DNA of 64,000 bases from Gemmatimonadota bacterium (GCA_029262195.1 JAJCZX010000010.1:255352-319351); one strand, 5' to 3'. Shown: positions 1 to 8,882, counted from the first letter of the stretch. Translations and numbers: made by a program. The notes: a model not told the origin generated them from the letters alone.

Positions 1-1
1 C

Positions 2-1183
2 AACGGAGCCCGCAGCTCCGTTCAGGAATTGTCAGCGAGTCCTTTGGCGATGGACCTCTATTTTGAAGGCAACCAATTTTTTCGGCGCAACCTGATTCAT
101 GGGGACGTTGTTGCATCCGTTGATCGTTTTTCTGAGGCAGCCAGCGTCGATCCGGATTTCGCGCGTGCCCATGCTATGGCCGGCATTGCCCGCCTTTCTC
201 TTGTATTTATTTGGAATGATGAATCCCAGCGAGAACGGGGCATGGCGGACGTCGCCCGAGCGACCGAACTCGCTCCCGATGATCCTATTGTGCTACTGGC
301 CAGAGGCTACGGGAGTTACTACGGCGATGGCCAATACGATGAAGCATTGGGTTTTCTGAATCGTGCGGCCGAATTGTCCCCGAACTGGGACGAAGCGATA
401 AACCTGTTCCAGAGAGCCAACGAAATTGACCCGGGCCTCCATGAAACCAAATGGGCTCTCGCCCGGACTCACGTTCGCTTGAGGCAGTTCGCCGAAGCAG
501 ACAGGTATTTACGACAAACCGCCGCGATCTTGCCGAATTTTCTTGGCAATACAAGGCTGAGTGTTTTTAACCAGATTATTGGTCGCGGCGACGCGGCAAC
601 CGCCTACGCTGAAGTGCGGGCGGTGCGCGGGGCTGCTCCTCGAGCCGGCATCATTCTTTCAAACAGGGTCCTGAGTCGCACTCTGGCCAATCTTGTTGAC
701 GATGAAATTTTTTCCTTGAGCCATGATCGGGTATCGGTTGATTGCGTGCTGTATTATTCCAATCTCGCCGAGACATTCGCGGCGCTTGGGATGAACTACC
801 GAGCCGAAGCGCATTGGGACTCGGCGCGTGTATTACTTGAACACCGATTTGAGGAGTTTCCGGAGAGCCATCTTACAGCGCGCCAGTTGGCGCTGGTGTC
901 GGCTGCTCTGGGCGATGTTCGCGGTGCGCGGGATTACATGGAACGGGCCCGTGCACTCGCTCCTCCCGGGTCTGACGCCTATGACTCTCCTGATGTGTCT
1001 TATCACCGCGCTGAGGTGATGTTCAGAATTGGAGAATTCGATGAAGCGATGGACCTGTTGGAGGCTCTGCTCGAGATGCCTCATTGGACCACCCGCGAGA
1101 TGTTAATCGCAGACCCGCTGTGGGAACCGCTAAAAAGGAACGAGCGATTCCAGAGGATGGTGGGATTGGACGTTAGAAGTTAA
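2..1183 (+). CDS. TPR-repeat protein, C-terminal part (5' end outside window)
   Basis: The reading frame is open to the left edge of the window, so this is the C-terminal part of a longer protein. The first possible start inside the window is a TTG at 29, with no ribosome binding site I can see, and I do not regard it as the true start. The visible part is a chain of tetratricopeptide helices with repeated A-x-x-x-P/D-P patterns. The opening DLYFEGN followed by helical repeats is common just after the sensor or kinase part of bacterial Ser/Thr kinases and of FlgO/TolB-like TPR regulators. It probably acts as a protein-interaction scaffold. Which N-terminal domain it carries cannot be told from here. 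The 34-base gap to the converging next gene shows no clear terminator. Confidence 0.75.
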   Translation, partial: NGARSSVQELSASPLAMDLYFEGNQFFRRNLIHGDVVASVDRFSEAASVDPDFARAHAMAGIARLSLVFIWNDESQRERGMADVARATELAPDDPIVLLARGYGSYYGDGQYDEALGFLNRAAELSPNWDEAINLFQRANEIDPGLHETKWALARTHVRLRQFAEADRYLRQTAAILPNFLGNTRLSVFNQIIGRGDAATAYAEVRAVRGAAPRAGIILSNRVLSRTLANLVDDEIFSLSHDRVSVDCVLYYSNLAETFAALGMNYRAEAHWDSARVLLEHRFEEFPESHLTARQLALVSAALGDVRGARDYMERARALAPPGSDAYDSPDVSYHRAEVMFRIGEFDEAMDLLEALLEMPHWTTREMLIADPLWEPLKRNERFQRMVGLDVRS

Positions 1184-1216
1184 AAGGAGGCGGCGCGTTC
1201 ACGTCATTCCCGAAAC

Positions 1217-2047
1217 TTACAGCCTACGTAGCCGCCGTATCTTCATGATTGCGTCTCGGAATTGTGCGGTCATGCCGTTTTCAATGAGCGCAGCTCGGCG
1301 TCGGCCATCCGTGTCTTCGAGATTGGCGCTACAAGTTTCCATTGCTTCAAGTTCAAGAGCAGCTTCACATGATGAAGAAACGAGTCGAGCGAGGTCCGCA
1401 GGCGTCACAGAAACTTCTGGCAGTTTAAACAGCGGTTCTGCAGCCCTGACAAAATCTGCGAGATGCATTCTCGCCGACCCGTCGGATAACTGAGCAAACG
1501 TGGCGAGGATTTCGGAGCGAACTTCCTTCGGGAACGTTTGGTCCGTTCTGTCGGAAGAGATAGCGGGGTGGCGCATCCGGAGTTGAGCCGCCAACCAGAG
1601 CCCCGCCGTCATGGCCGGTGTAGTCCAGAGGAACAATGCGTCTGCTGTTAATCCCGTCAACATTCCTATAATCGCTGTGGCTGCCAACAGCCCGTAAAAA
1701 GTGGTCGGGAGGCTGGTCAAGGAAAACGCAGCGCTACGAGTCACTGCCGAAATTCCCTCGGCTGCGAGGGACTCAACTACACGAAACGCTGTTTCTCGTG
1801 GCAGTCTCACAAGCGCCTGATGTCCCGAGCCGAGATAATCGGGGTCTGCCGGCATTTGTCTGTGGCCGATGAAATTCCGCAGCGCGTTTAGGGTCATGTG
1901 TTTCCGTGCACTTGAGCGGGTCGACTCCAGGAATACGAGAGTATCTCCCGAGTCGTGCGATGCTCCGCCGCAGGCCATGCACACATCCAGGTCCAGTGGA
2001 TCCGCGTCTCCGCATATCACACAGTGTGCGTCAGGAGGTTTCGTCAT
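1217..2047 (-). CDS. Zinc-ribbon membrane protein of unknown function
   Basis: 276 residues. I chose the ATG at 2047 because it overlaps the stop of the upstream gene in an ATGA arrangement, which implies translational coupling. Residues 9-26 carry four cysteines as two C-x2-C pairs, a short zinc ribbon. A hydrophobic stretch at about residues 110-155 (one or two membrane segments) follows, then a soluble, mostly helical tail rich in Ala, Glu and Arg. I do not recognise the family. The layout (cytoplasmic zinc ribbon, membrane hairpin, cytoplasmic tail) suggests an envelope-associated regulatory or assembly role, which is inference. It is probably co-transcribed with the TPR membrane protein upstream. 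Confidence 0.7.
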   Translation of the reverse strand: MTKPPDAHCVICGDADPLDLDVCMACGGASHDSGDTLVFLESTRSSARKHMTLNALRNFIGHRQMPADPDYLGSGHQALVRLPRETAFRVVESLAAEGISAVTRSAAFSLTSLPTTFYGLLAATAIIGMLTGLTADALFLWTTPAMTAGLWLAAQLRMRHPAISSDRTDQTFPKEVRSEILATFAQLSDGSARMHLADFVRAAEPLFKLPEVSVTPADLARLVSSSCEAALELEAMETCSANLEDTDGRRRAALIENGMTAQFRDAIMKIRRLRRL

Positions 2048-2670
2048 CGTTTGATCTCCGTCAGCATCGTGTGGGCGCTGGATGTCCAACCGTCGTTCTG
2101 ATTGTAGTGTTCAAGAAACCGAAGTAGATAACTCTGCGCTTCCGGGAATTGTCCCATGTTGAAGCGGGCTGCGCCAGCGTGATAAAGTGCCATGTAATGA
2201 TTTGGCCAGAACTCAACCGTGAGTTCCATGATGGGTCCGGCAGCCAGGTCGTCTCCCATGTCGGCTATGGGATGGCCAACTTCAAAGACGATTCCTACCG
2301 CTCTCCATCTGTCTCTTTGTTCGAGCGTCATGATGCTGGCGCGGGCCTTGTCAATTTTTCCGGCGAGCCCCCAGCACGCAGCGCCATAACCTGTACCGTC
2401 CAGGTCGGTCGGTGGGGGAGTTTCCCTCATCGCCAGCTCGGCTTCGACTGCGTTACATGATGGTCGGATTCGGCTGAACCAGGATCGGGCGTCTTCGGGC
2501 AGTGGGACCTCTGGCCTCTGGTGCACCGGCATCGGTGCCACCGGTAGAGGATCGCTCGCGACCCATTCGATAGGTTCTGCCATCTGCACACCGAGGGTCC
2601 TTCGATCGACATAGAGTGCCACGGCGCTGATTGCGATGTAAACGAGTCCGACAAGGTAGAGTCCACGCAT
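2044..2670 (-). CDS. Membrane-anchored TPR-like protein
   Basis: 208 residues, ATG start with a GGAG-type ribosome binding site about 7 bases upstream. An uncleaved N-terminal membrane segment (about residues 3-20) is followed by a Pro-rich linker and a helical domain. That domain ends in a recognisable TPR-like unit at about residues 155-190 (pattern ALYHAGAARFNMGQFPEAQ). The protein is therefore anchored in the inner membrane with most of its mass outside the membrane. Its stop overlaps the start of the zinc-ribbon gene, so the two form one operon and probably one complex. The specific function is unknown. Confidence 0.7.
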   Translation of the reverse strand: MRGLYLVGLVYIAISAVALYVDRRTLGVQMAEPIEWVASDPLPVAPMPVHQRPEVPLPEDARSWFSRIRPSCNAVEAELAMRETPPPTDLDGTGYGAACWGLAGKIDKARASIMTLEQRDRWRAVGIVFEVGHPIADMGDDLAAGPIMELTVEFWPNHYMALYHAGAARFNMGQFPEAQSYLLRFLEHYNQNDGWTSSAHTMLTEIKR

Positions 2671-2838
2671 TTTCTTCTCCGGTTGTTCCTCCTGCTTTCA
2701 AGGACGAGCGATGAGTCTTTGTTTGCACACCAAAACGCAAACACAAGAAAGTGTCCTTAATACGTTACACCATGAATCGGAAAATGACCGTGATCTCCGT
2801 CGCGTCGACGGAGTGATATAGGCCGGAAACCTGGGCTT

Positions 2839-5532
2839 CTACTCTTCGCGGAGGATGATCGCCGGATCTGTTTTACTCGCTCTGCGCATTGGAATGATGG
2901 TTGCGCCGAGTGAAACGATACCGAGGACAAGCGCGACTGCACCGAAAGTCGCTGGATCAGCGGGTGCTACCTGCCACAACAAGCTCTCCAGGAAACGGCC
3001 CACTGCCAGGGAACCCACCATTCCGATGGCGAGGCCGGGTATTACCAGCGTCATTGCGCGTTTGAGGCCGGAACGCAGGATGCTACCTGTACTGGCACCA
3101 AGGGCTACCCGGACTCCAATCTCTCTTTTCCGCTGCGCGGCAATGAATGACAAAACTCCGTACAACCCTATTGCCGACAGTACCAGGGCGCCAAAGGCGA
3201 GCCCTCCCACGATCGCCATCGAAGTGCGTTCTCTACTCGTCTCGGTGTGGAGAACAGATTCGATCGTTCTCATATTTGTTAGCGAAACTTCTGAGTCGAG
3301 CCGCCAGATCGATTCGCGGGCCGCAGTCAGAGTTGCTGCTTCCAGGTCGACACCCGCAATCACGACCGTGACGTCGGTATTCCACGTTGTGGGGTCTTGA
3401 GTCACCGGGTGGTAAAACTCCGCCCCCACCTCGCTTCGAAGTTGTCCCTGCCCGGCGTCACGGTAAACCCCAATCACTCGCCCGATCGGCCCGTCGTCAT
3501 CCGTGCCCAGGCGGATTGTCTGATCTATCGCCGACTCGCCGGGCCATGTCTCGTTGGCCATCGTTTGGTTGATGACGAGTGTTGGGTCGTCTTCGGATGT
3601 TTCGCTTCCGTCAAACCATCTTCCTTCAAGTAGCGTCAGGCCGATGGCCTGTGCGTACCCATGGTCAGCGACTCGGAACGTTGCTCTTGGTTCTGAACCG
3701 GGAACGGGAACAGGGGCACTCTGTACGACGTATCGAACCCCCCACATATCACTTCCCACCGGCATGTGGTTCACGAAACCAACAGCTGCCACTCCCGGAA
3801 GCGATTCCAGTTTTCGCGAGATTGTCCGGTACGTCACCAGTCTTTCTTCCCACTGTCCGTTGGCCGACGCTCCGAACGAGAGGTCCAATGCAACCACCCC
3901 CTTCCGAGAAAACCCGGGGTCGTGGTTGGTCAGTTGAATAAATGATTTCGTCAACAAACCCGCGCCGGTCAGTAAGGAAACAGCCAGCGCGATTTCGACC
4001 ATGACCAGACCGGTTTTGATCCTGTTTCCTGAGCCGGTGGTCGTGTGGTTTCCCCGCAGAAAGGCTCCGACCTGTTGGCGCGATGCGAGAAACGATGGGG
4101 CGATGCCGAATATCACCCCTGCGAGAACCGAAATGCCCAGGGCAAATCCAAACACGCGGTAGTCGAGATCCAGGGCTGATGTTACGGGGAGGAGATCGGA
4201 GACGAGGACCGACACTGGTCCTTTGAGGGCGATAGTTAATCCGAGTCCGGCTGCCCCTCCCAGAACGGCGACAATTAGACTCTCCGTCATCCACTGGCGT
4301 ATAATGCGGCTCTGGCTCGCACCGAGTGCGCCTCGAATCGCCAGCTCAGTTTGGCGCGCCGCTCCGCGGGACAAAAGCAAATTGGCCACGTTCGAACAGG
4401 CGATGAGGAGGAGTATCAACACGAAACCGGAGACAATCGTAATCGTGGGTCTCACAACGCTCAGGCCCGGTTCACTGAGATGTTCGACCCTCACGCCGAT
4501 GCCGGCGTTTGACCAGGAGTAATCTTCTTCCAGTCGACTGGCGATGGCGTCCATCCTGGCTTCCAACGCCTCAAGTGACACGCCGGGCTTTATTCGTCCG
4601 AACACGCGCAGGAAGGCCGCACGCCTTTGTGCTGCGGCGTCAGGCTCCCATTCCAATGGAACCCACATTCCTGCCTCGACTGCCCAGAACGGAGGGAACC
4701 TGAACTCGGCCGGCATGACTCCGATAACCTCGTATGTCTCTCCGTCGAGATTAACGTTGAGCCCCACTACCTGGGGGTCGCCGCCAAAAACACCCTGCCA
4801 CATTTCATGCCCGAGTACGAGTATATGAGGTGACCCTTCGTCGGCACGCGTGAAAGTCCGTCCCATAGCCGCGGGGACTCCGAGCATCTCGAAAAGACCG
4901 TATGTAGCTCTAAGCCCATTCAGTCGATCGGGACGATCGAGGCCGGTCATCACCGGGTTCCAGGGAGTAGCTGCCGTCATGACATCCAGTACTTCGGCGG
5001 CGTCCCTTTGCCACTCCAGGAAATTGCCGGGAGATGTCGGATTTCGCTGGGGCGACGACAATCCAGCGGCCGACAATCGTGGGCCGTTACTTTCGGTCTG
5101 GAAGAGGGCCACCAGGGATTCAGGCGTGTCGTAGGGCAAGGGACGCAACAGGGTGCCATTAACCACGGTAAACGCTATAGTTGCCCCGGCGATCCCGAGT
5201 GCGATTGTGGTTACTGCTATGATAGTGAAACTGGGATTTCTTCTGAGCATCCAGAGCGTTAGACGCGAGTCGGAGAAAAGGGCATCCCAGAAACCATGTC
5301 GTCGTTCCTTGCGTCGGAAAAACTCGCGGGTCCATGCACGACCAGCCGTTTTGAAGTGATCTGCGATGATGTGCAGCCACAATCTGATCTTCGGCAACGA
5401 CTTGCCACCGGTGGCTTCGGACAGGTTGGAAAAAGTCTGGAGCATCGCCTGCTCGTGTCTCGCCCGAAATGCCGCTGGTAGGGTCTGAAGCAACGCCCTG
5501 TAAAAGCGAATTCCCTTTCGTGGTGACGTCAT
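2839..5532 (-). CDS. ADOP-type ABC transporter permease (MacB/FtsX fold)
   Basis: 897 residues. Layout: an N-terminal helical extension of about 90 residues, a first membrane segment at about 95-125 after the LWMLRRNPSF motif, a MacB-type periplasmic core, an FtsX membrane block at about 365-480, a second periplasmic domain, and a final FtsX block at about 770-890 ending near PADPATF. This duplicated layout is that of the ADOP family (acidobacterial duplicated orphan permeases). The members have no ATPase in the same chain and usually none next door. None is visible here. The PadR gene directly upstream overlaps it by four bases (ATGA), so the repressor and the permease are made from one message. 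Substrate unknown; export of a small molecule or an envelope stress role is typical for MacB relatives. Confidence 0.9.
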   Translation of the reverse strand: MTSPRKGIRFYRALLQTLPAAFRARHEQAMLQTFSNLSEATGGKSLPKIRLWLHIIADHFKTAGRAWTREFFRRKERRHGFWDALFSDSRLTLWMLRRNPSFTIIAVTTIALGIAGATIAFTVVNGTLLRPLPYDTPESLVALFQTESNGPRLSAAGLSSPQRNPTSPGNFLEWQRDAAEVLDVMTAATPWNPVMTGLDRPDRLNGLRATYGLFEMLGVPAAMGRTFTRADEGSPHILVLGHEMWQGVFGGDPQVVGLNVNLDGETYEVIGVMPAEFRFPPFWAVEAGMWVPLEWEPDAAAQRRAAFLRVFGRIKPGVSLEALEARMDAIASRLEEDYSWSNAGIGVRVEHLSEPGLSVVRPTITIVSGFVLILLLIACSNVANLLLSRGAARQTELAIRGALGASQSRIIRQWMTESLIVAVLGGAAGLGLTIALKGPVSVLVSDLLPVTSALDLDYRVFGFALGISVLAGVIFGIAPSFLASRQQVGAFLRGNHTTTGSGNRIKTGLVMVEIALAVSLLTGAGLLTKSFIQLTNHDPGFSRKGVVALDLSFGASANGQWEERLVTYRTISRKLESLPGVAAVGFVNHMPVGSDMWGVRYVVQSAPVPVPGSEPRATFRVADHGYAQAIGLTLLEGRWFDGSETSEDDPTLVINQTMANETWPGESAIDQTIRLGTDDDGPIGRVIGVYRDAGQGQLRSEVGAEFYHPVTQDPTTWNTDVTVVIAGVDLEAATLTAARESIWRLDSEVSLTNMRTIESVLHTETSRERTSMAIVGGLAFGALVLSAIGLYGVLSFIAAQRKREIGVRVALGASTGSILRSGLKRAMTLVIPGLAIGMVGSLAVGRFLESLLWQVAPADPATFGAVALVLGIVSLGATIIPMRRASKTDPAIILREE

Positions 5533-5867
5533 TCTATCACTGCTCGCTCACGCGCCAACTCCACGATTATCGCCAATTTCTGTGTCTCTTCGCTGAGGGT
5601 GACTTTGCCCCGTGTCGTCAGGCGGTAATAGTTGCGCCGTTTGGCGTCGTCTGCTGAAGCCACCTCAGGAATTGGTTCGATTAGACCTGCCTCTTCCAGC
5701 CGATCCAACGACCAGTAGAGCGAGCCGGGGCCGAGCTTTACCGCGCCGGCGGTTCGCTCCCGAACCTCCAGCATGATGCCGTAACCGTGTTTCTCTTCCT
5801 CCTCCGCGAGGCAAAGAAGGATGTGAAAGAGGGCCGGAGTGAGCCTGGGCTGCTTTGGTTTCGTCAT
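5529..5867 (-). CDS. PadR-family transcriptional regulator
   Basis: 112 residues, a usual length for short PadR proteins. The winged-helix core is clear: LTPALFHILLCLA, then HGYGIMLEV, then the recognition region GPGSLYWSLDRLEEAGLIE. These are the hallmark motifs of the family. It is the first gene of a two-gene operon with the ADOP permease and overlaps it, so it probably represses its own operon until a ligand binds. A perfect 7-bp inverted repeat lies just upstream of its start (separate entry) and is the obvious operator candidate. Confidence 0.92.
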   Translation of the reverse strand: MTKPKQPRLTPALFHILLCLAEEEEKHGYGIMLEVRERTAGAVKLGPGSLYWSLDRLEEAGLIEPIPEVASADDAKRRNYYRLTTRGKVTLSEETQKLAIIVELARERAVIE

Positions 5868-5875
5868 GTCATAGT

Positions 5876-5891
5876 TTTCGATGTATCGAAA
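5876..5891. promoter_or_regulatory. Candidate PadR operator (inverted repeat)
   Basis: TTTCGAT-GT-ATCGAAA, a perfect 7-bp inverted repeat with a 2-bp spacer. It starts nine bases upstream of the padR start codon, so it covers the leader or promoter of the PadR/ADOP operon. Autoregulation from such a site is usual in PadR systems; binding here is inferred. Confidence 0.5.
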
Positions 5892-5934
5892 TGTATGGTA
5901 CTACTTCGGACGAGGGAAGTTCCCGAGTCGAATA

Positions 5935-6048
5935 GTGAGCCAGAAAACCCTCAGAGAGTTGTTTGGTAAAGTGGAGCCCGGCCTCGATGTGGATGGCTAT
6001 CTCACATCCACCAGAGGAAACGGGTGGGATGAGGAGGCCGATAGTTGA
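5935..6048 (+). pseudogene. vapB: VapB-type antitoxin, C-terminal remnant
   Basis: A short frame, open from an ATG at 5881 and from a GTG at 5935, ends in TGA overlapping the first codon of the PIN toxin gene. Its last 37 residues contain ELFGKVEPGLDVDGYL followed by TRGNGWDEE. This pattern resembles the toxin-binding tails of VapB antitoxins. The normal DNA-binding N-terminus is missing: upstream, the frame runs straight into the PadR promoter. It looks like an antitoxin gene that lost its 5' half, with the neighbouring toxin also damaged. The assignment rests on position, overlap and the short motif only. Confidence 0.4.
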
Positions 6049-6451
6049 TCACTGCAATCGACAGTTCGGTCTTGTTGTACGTGTTGGTCCGAGATTCCCC
6101 GCACGCAGAGGCTTCATACGGTGCACTGGAGGATGCCAGGCAAGAGGGTGCTGTGATTGCCTGTCCCATCGTTTGGGCCGAGGTCCGCGGAGTCTTTCAA
6201 AATGATCGGGATATGGAGGTGCTCGTAAAGGCCGGAATTGAATTCGCCCCGATTGATCGGCAAGTCGCTGAGTTAGCCGACCAGTCTTGGAGACTCTACC
6301 GCTCCAAAGGCGGAAACGTGATAGCCTGGTAGCTGATTTCCTGATCGCTGCCCACGCCCAATTACGTGCCGACCGCCTTTTGACGCGTGATCGAGGTTTC
6401 GGGCGGCGGTACTTCAGGAAACTAAAGCTGATCGAACCACGGCAATCTTAG
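6045..6451 (+). pseudogene. vapC: VapC-type PIN-domain toxin, frameshifted
   Basis: The PIN ribonuclease fold is split between two frames. The first part starts at TTG 6045 with AIDSSVLLY (first catalytic Asp) and includes VWAEV (acidic residue), then stops at TAG 6330-6332. The remaining core continues in the next frame with VADFLIAAHAQ and LLTRDRGF, ending at TAG 6449-6451. All expected acidic residues are therefore present. One extra base in the GG run near 6328-6330 would restore a protein of about 135 residues, the normal VapC length. Either the toxin is inactivated by a single-base deletion or this is an assembly error in a short G run. The truncated antitoxin upstream fits real decay. 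Confidence 0.72.
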
Positions 6452-6467
6452 AGGGACAGTGTCCGAG

Positions 6468-6496
6468 TTGACATATGGACCGTACGGTCCTAAAAT
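6468..6496 (+). promoter_or_regulatory. Promoter with embedded TetR operator
   Basis: TTGACA (6468-6473) and TAAAAT (6491-6496) are separated by 17 bases, a near-ideal sigma-70 promoter. The perfect 14-bp palindrome GGACCGTACGGTCC (6477-6490) fills most of the spacer. The start codon of the tetR gene is six bases downstream of the -10 box, so the message has almost no leader. A repressor on this palindrome would exclude RNA polymerase. A near copy precedes the next gene. Confidence 0.75.
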
Positions 6497-6502
6497 AGGT
6501 AG

Positions 6503-7087
6503 ATGAAGCCCGGACGCCCGCTTGAATTTGACCCCGAGACCGCCGAAGAGGCTGCAATGCAGACTTTTTGGACGCAGGGCTTCGACTCGACCTCGCTGCA
6601 GGACTTGTTGGGTGCCACCCATCTTTCGAAGAGCAGCCTCTATAAAACTTTCGGGGACAAACAAAATTTGTTCGTGACGAGTCTGGCGCGCTATGGGGCG
6701 TGGTTGATCGCAGTGATGAGTTCGGAGCTGGAGGGGGCGAAAACGGCGCGGGATTTCGTTGAAGAGACTTTTTTTGGGGTTGCTTTGACCGCCAGGACCG
6801 ATCAACCCCGTGGCTGCCTGTTGATGAATTCGGCGGCTGAATTCGGCCAAACTGGAGAAGGTGCGGTAACGGAAAAAATTCGTGTTGGAATCGAGGGAAT
6901 CACCAGTATCTTCGCCCGGGCCGTCAAACGGGGCCGAGAGGATGGTTCGATTTGTAGTGACCTGAAGGATGAAGATCTGGCGATCTTTCTGACCAGCAGT
7001 CTTTCGGGCTTGAACACGATGATTAAGTCTGGTTGCGGTGTTGCGTCGGCGCGAAAAATTGTTAACGCCGTTTTGAGCGCTACGTAA
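6503..7087 (+). CDS. TetR/AcrR-family transcriptional repressor
   Basis: 194 residues. The N-terminal helix-turn-helix is typical: AAMQTFWTQGFDSTSLQDLLGATHLSKSSLYKTFGDK, with the SSLYKTFGDK recognition segment. The C-terminal half, with a PRGCLLMNSA motif, matches the sub-group whose ligand domain follows the TetR fold of YcdC/AcrR-like regulators of detoxification enzymes. The gene sits 53 bases upstream of an alpha/beta hydrolase. The same palindrome is found in both promoters, so it very probably represses itself and the hydrolase. The inducer is unknown. Confidence 0.92.
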   Translation: MKPGRPLEFDPETAEEAAMQTFWTQGFDSTSLQDLLGATHLSKSSLYKTFGDKQNLFVTSLARYGAWLIAVMSSELEGAKTARDFVEETFFGVALTARTDQPRGCLLMNSAAEFGQTGEGAVTEKIRVGIEGITSIFARAVKRGREDGSICSDLKDEDLAIFLTSSLSGLNTMIKSGCGVASARKIVNAVLSAT

Positions 7088-7106
7088 GTTTTTTTTGACT
7101 AATTGT

Positions 7107-7120
7107 GGACCGCACGGTCC
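7107..7120. promoter_or_regulatory. Second TetR operator, upstream of the hydrolase
   Basis: GGACCGCACGGTCC differs from the operator in front of tetR only at the centre. It is followed by the same TAAAA motif and lies 20 bases before the hydrolase start. A TTGACT lies at 7095-7100, but its spacing to TAAAAA is 20 bases, longer than ideal. Confidence 0.68.
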
Positions 7121-7140
7121 TAAAAACAAAGGAAATGTAA

Positions 7141-7857
7141 ATGTCGACTTTCGTTTTGATCCACGGAGCATGGCACGGTGGTTGGGCGTGGAAAAAGGTT
7201 GTTCCGCTTCTTGAAAAGGCCGGTCACACGGTTATCACCCCGGATCTTCCGGGCCATGGTCAGGACAGGTTGCCGGTACCGGATGTGACAATGGATCGGT
7301 ATGTGGAGAGCGTAATCAAATTGGTAGAAGCGCAGTCAGGTAAAGTGGTTCTTTCGGGGCACAGCATGAGCGGAGCTGTCATAAGCCAGGTGGCAGAACG
7401 CGTTCCGGAAAAAATAGAGCGTCTGGTTTATGTCTGCGCTTTCTTACTGCCAAACCGGGGAAGTGTGCTCGGTGCGATGCAGGAAGATGCTGACGGCCAA
7501 TTTCTTGGAAGACTCGGCTTCAACGTGGCGGGGAACGCAGCGTTATTTGACAAGAAAACGCTGTCGGAGGTTTTCTATAATAAGACTCCCGAGCATACCG
7601 CAGAGTGGGCGATTCCGTACTTGCTCGATGTGCAGCCGACCCAGCCGCTTGGTACTCAGATTGCTGTCTCCGAAGAAAAGTGGGGGGGAGTACCCCGCGT
7701 GTACGTAAAGTGCATGGAGGATCGGATACTGAGCCCCTCGGCGCAGCAGAAAATGATTGAGGCCCGTCCCTGTCAGAGGATTGTCGAATTGGCTGCTGAC
7801 CACGCGCCGTTTCTCTCTGCCCCGGTGGAGTTGGCTGAGGCTCTAATGAGAGGGTAG
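7141..7857 (+). CDS. Alpha/beta-fold hydrolase (EstC/salicylate-esterase-like)
   Basis: 238 residues. The oxyanion motif FVLIHGAWHGGWAW is at residues 4-17, the nucleophile Ser in GHSMSG near residue 77, the acidic residue in CMEDRIL, and the catalytic His in AADHAPF near the C-terminus. The triad is complete and the length is normal for this small-esterase group, which includes plant methylesterase-like and pyrethroid-type hydrolases. There is no signal peptide, so it is cytoplasmic. It is under the same palindromic operator as the upstream tetR, which suggests an inducible detoxification or catabolic role. Substrate unknown. Confidence 0.88.
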   Translation: MSTFVLIHGAWHGGWAWKKVVPLLEKAGHTVITPDLPGHGQDRLPVPDVTMDRYVESVIKLVEAQSGKVVLSGHSMSGAVISQVAERVPEKIERLVYVCAFLLPNRGSVLGAMQEDADGQFLGRLGFNVAGNAALFDKKTLSEVFYNKTPEHTAEWAIPYLLDVQPTQPLGTQIAVSEEKWGGVPRVYVKCMEDRILSPSAQQKMIEARPCQRIVELAADHAPFLSAPVELAEALMRG

Positions 7858-7937
7858 TCCGGCGACCCGGCGGTCCGAAAGGTTGGCCGCCGGGTTGGAG
7901 GGTTCCCTCTGGCGGGAAAAAGGTCGATAGTTTCCAT

Positions 7938-8882
7938 ATGTCCACTCGATTTCGTTCTCTGATGATGTTGCCCGTATTGCTTCCGTTCGTCTGTTCGTGT
8001 AACGACAACCGGGAAGATCTCATGTTGCAGTTCTCGGTGGCCGCCGAGCTGGGTGACCTGGTTCTGGGGTCTCGAAGCGTGGAGGACGGTGCCAATGTGA
8101 ATGCCTGGTTGGATGGCGGTGGGACCCCACTCGGCGTTGCAACCGCCGCGGGTCACGTCGACTTTTCCCAGATGTTGTTGGCCAACGGAGCAGATCCAAT
8201 GCTCCCCGACAGTTTTGGATATACTCCCTTCGATTACGCGATCGAGCGTTTCCAACCCGAACTCGTAGATCTCTTCATAGTGACTATGGGTGAGCGTGTC
8301 GGCCCGCCAGATATAATGTTCGAATTTTTCGAGTTGATAGCTGCAGGTGACGCCGCTGGAGCCACCAGAGCCGCAGAGTTTTTGCGGGATAACCATGGCG
8401 ACCTTTCGATGGTTTCTCTCGGAATGGTCCTCGCGGCGGCGAGAGGAGAAAGCGAAGTGTTGGATCGGCTCCTTATCGTTCGTGAGGACCCGGACGGTCC
8501 GAACCCATCCGGCTATACTGCCCTGGCCATGGCGGCGCGGTTCGGGTGCCTGGACTGCGTGGAGGTGCTGGTTGAAGACGGTGCCGATGTTAACTGGCAC
8601 ACGTCAAGCCGATACGAAACAACTCCTCTAATGGAAGCGTCACGAGACGGACACGTGGCCGTTGGGCGGTATCTTTTGTCCCGTGGTGCACAGGTCAACG
8701 AAACAGATGTCCATGGGGACCACGCCCTCAACTGGGCGGTCTATTTCGGACAAACCGAGTTCGTGCGGATGCTATTGGAAGCCGGTGTCAACACCGCGGT
8801 CAGAGGTCAGACCAACGAATTCGCTCTGCAGATTGCGCAAAGGGAAGGGCACACGGAGATCGTGGAGTTGTTGACCCGGTAG
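7938..8882 (+). CDS. Ankyrin-repeat lipoprotein
   Basis: 314 residues. The N-terminus has a signal sequence ending in VCSC with Asn next, a plausible though imperfect lipobox. Ankyrin repeats then run to the end: patterns such as GGTPLGVATAAGHVDFSQMLL, GYTALAMAARFGCLDCVEVLVEDGAD and ETTPLMEASRDGHVAVGRYLLSRGAQV are clear. It is therefore a periplasmic or outer-membrane-bound protein-binding scaffold. It stands alone, downstream of the hydrolase and convergent with the next gene. No enzymatic motif is present. Confidence 0.85.
   Translation: MSTRFRSLMMLPVLLPFVCSCNDNREDLMLQFSVAAELGDLVLGSRSVEDGANVNAWLDGGGTPLGVATAAGHVDFSQMLLANGADPMLPDSFGYTPFDYAIERFQPELVDLFIVTMGERVGPPDIMFEFFELIAAGDAAGATRAAEFLRDNHGDLSMVSLGMVLAAARGESEVLDRLLIVREDPDGPNPSGYTALAMAARFGCLDCVEVLVEDGADVNWHTSSRYETTPLMEASRDGHVAVGRYLLSRGAQVNETDVHGDHALNWAVYFGQTEFVRMLLEAGVNTAVRGQTNEFALQIAQREGHTEIVELLTR

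Noticed and set aside
6422..7171. A 249-codon minus-strand frame
   Set aside because: It is opposite the TetR gene and its promoter, with no motif and no start context.
7773..8600. A 275-codon minus-strand frame
   Set aside because: It lies opposite the ankyrin gene, whose repeats are clear, and shows no domain.
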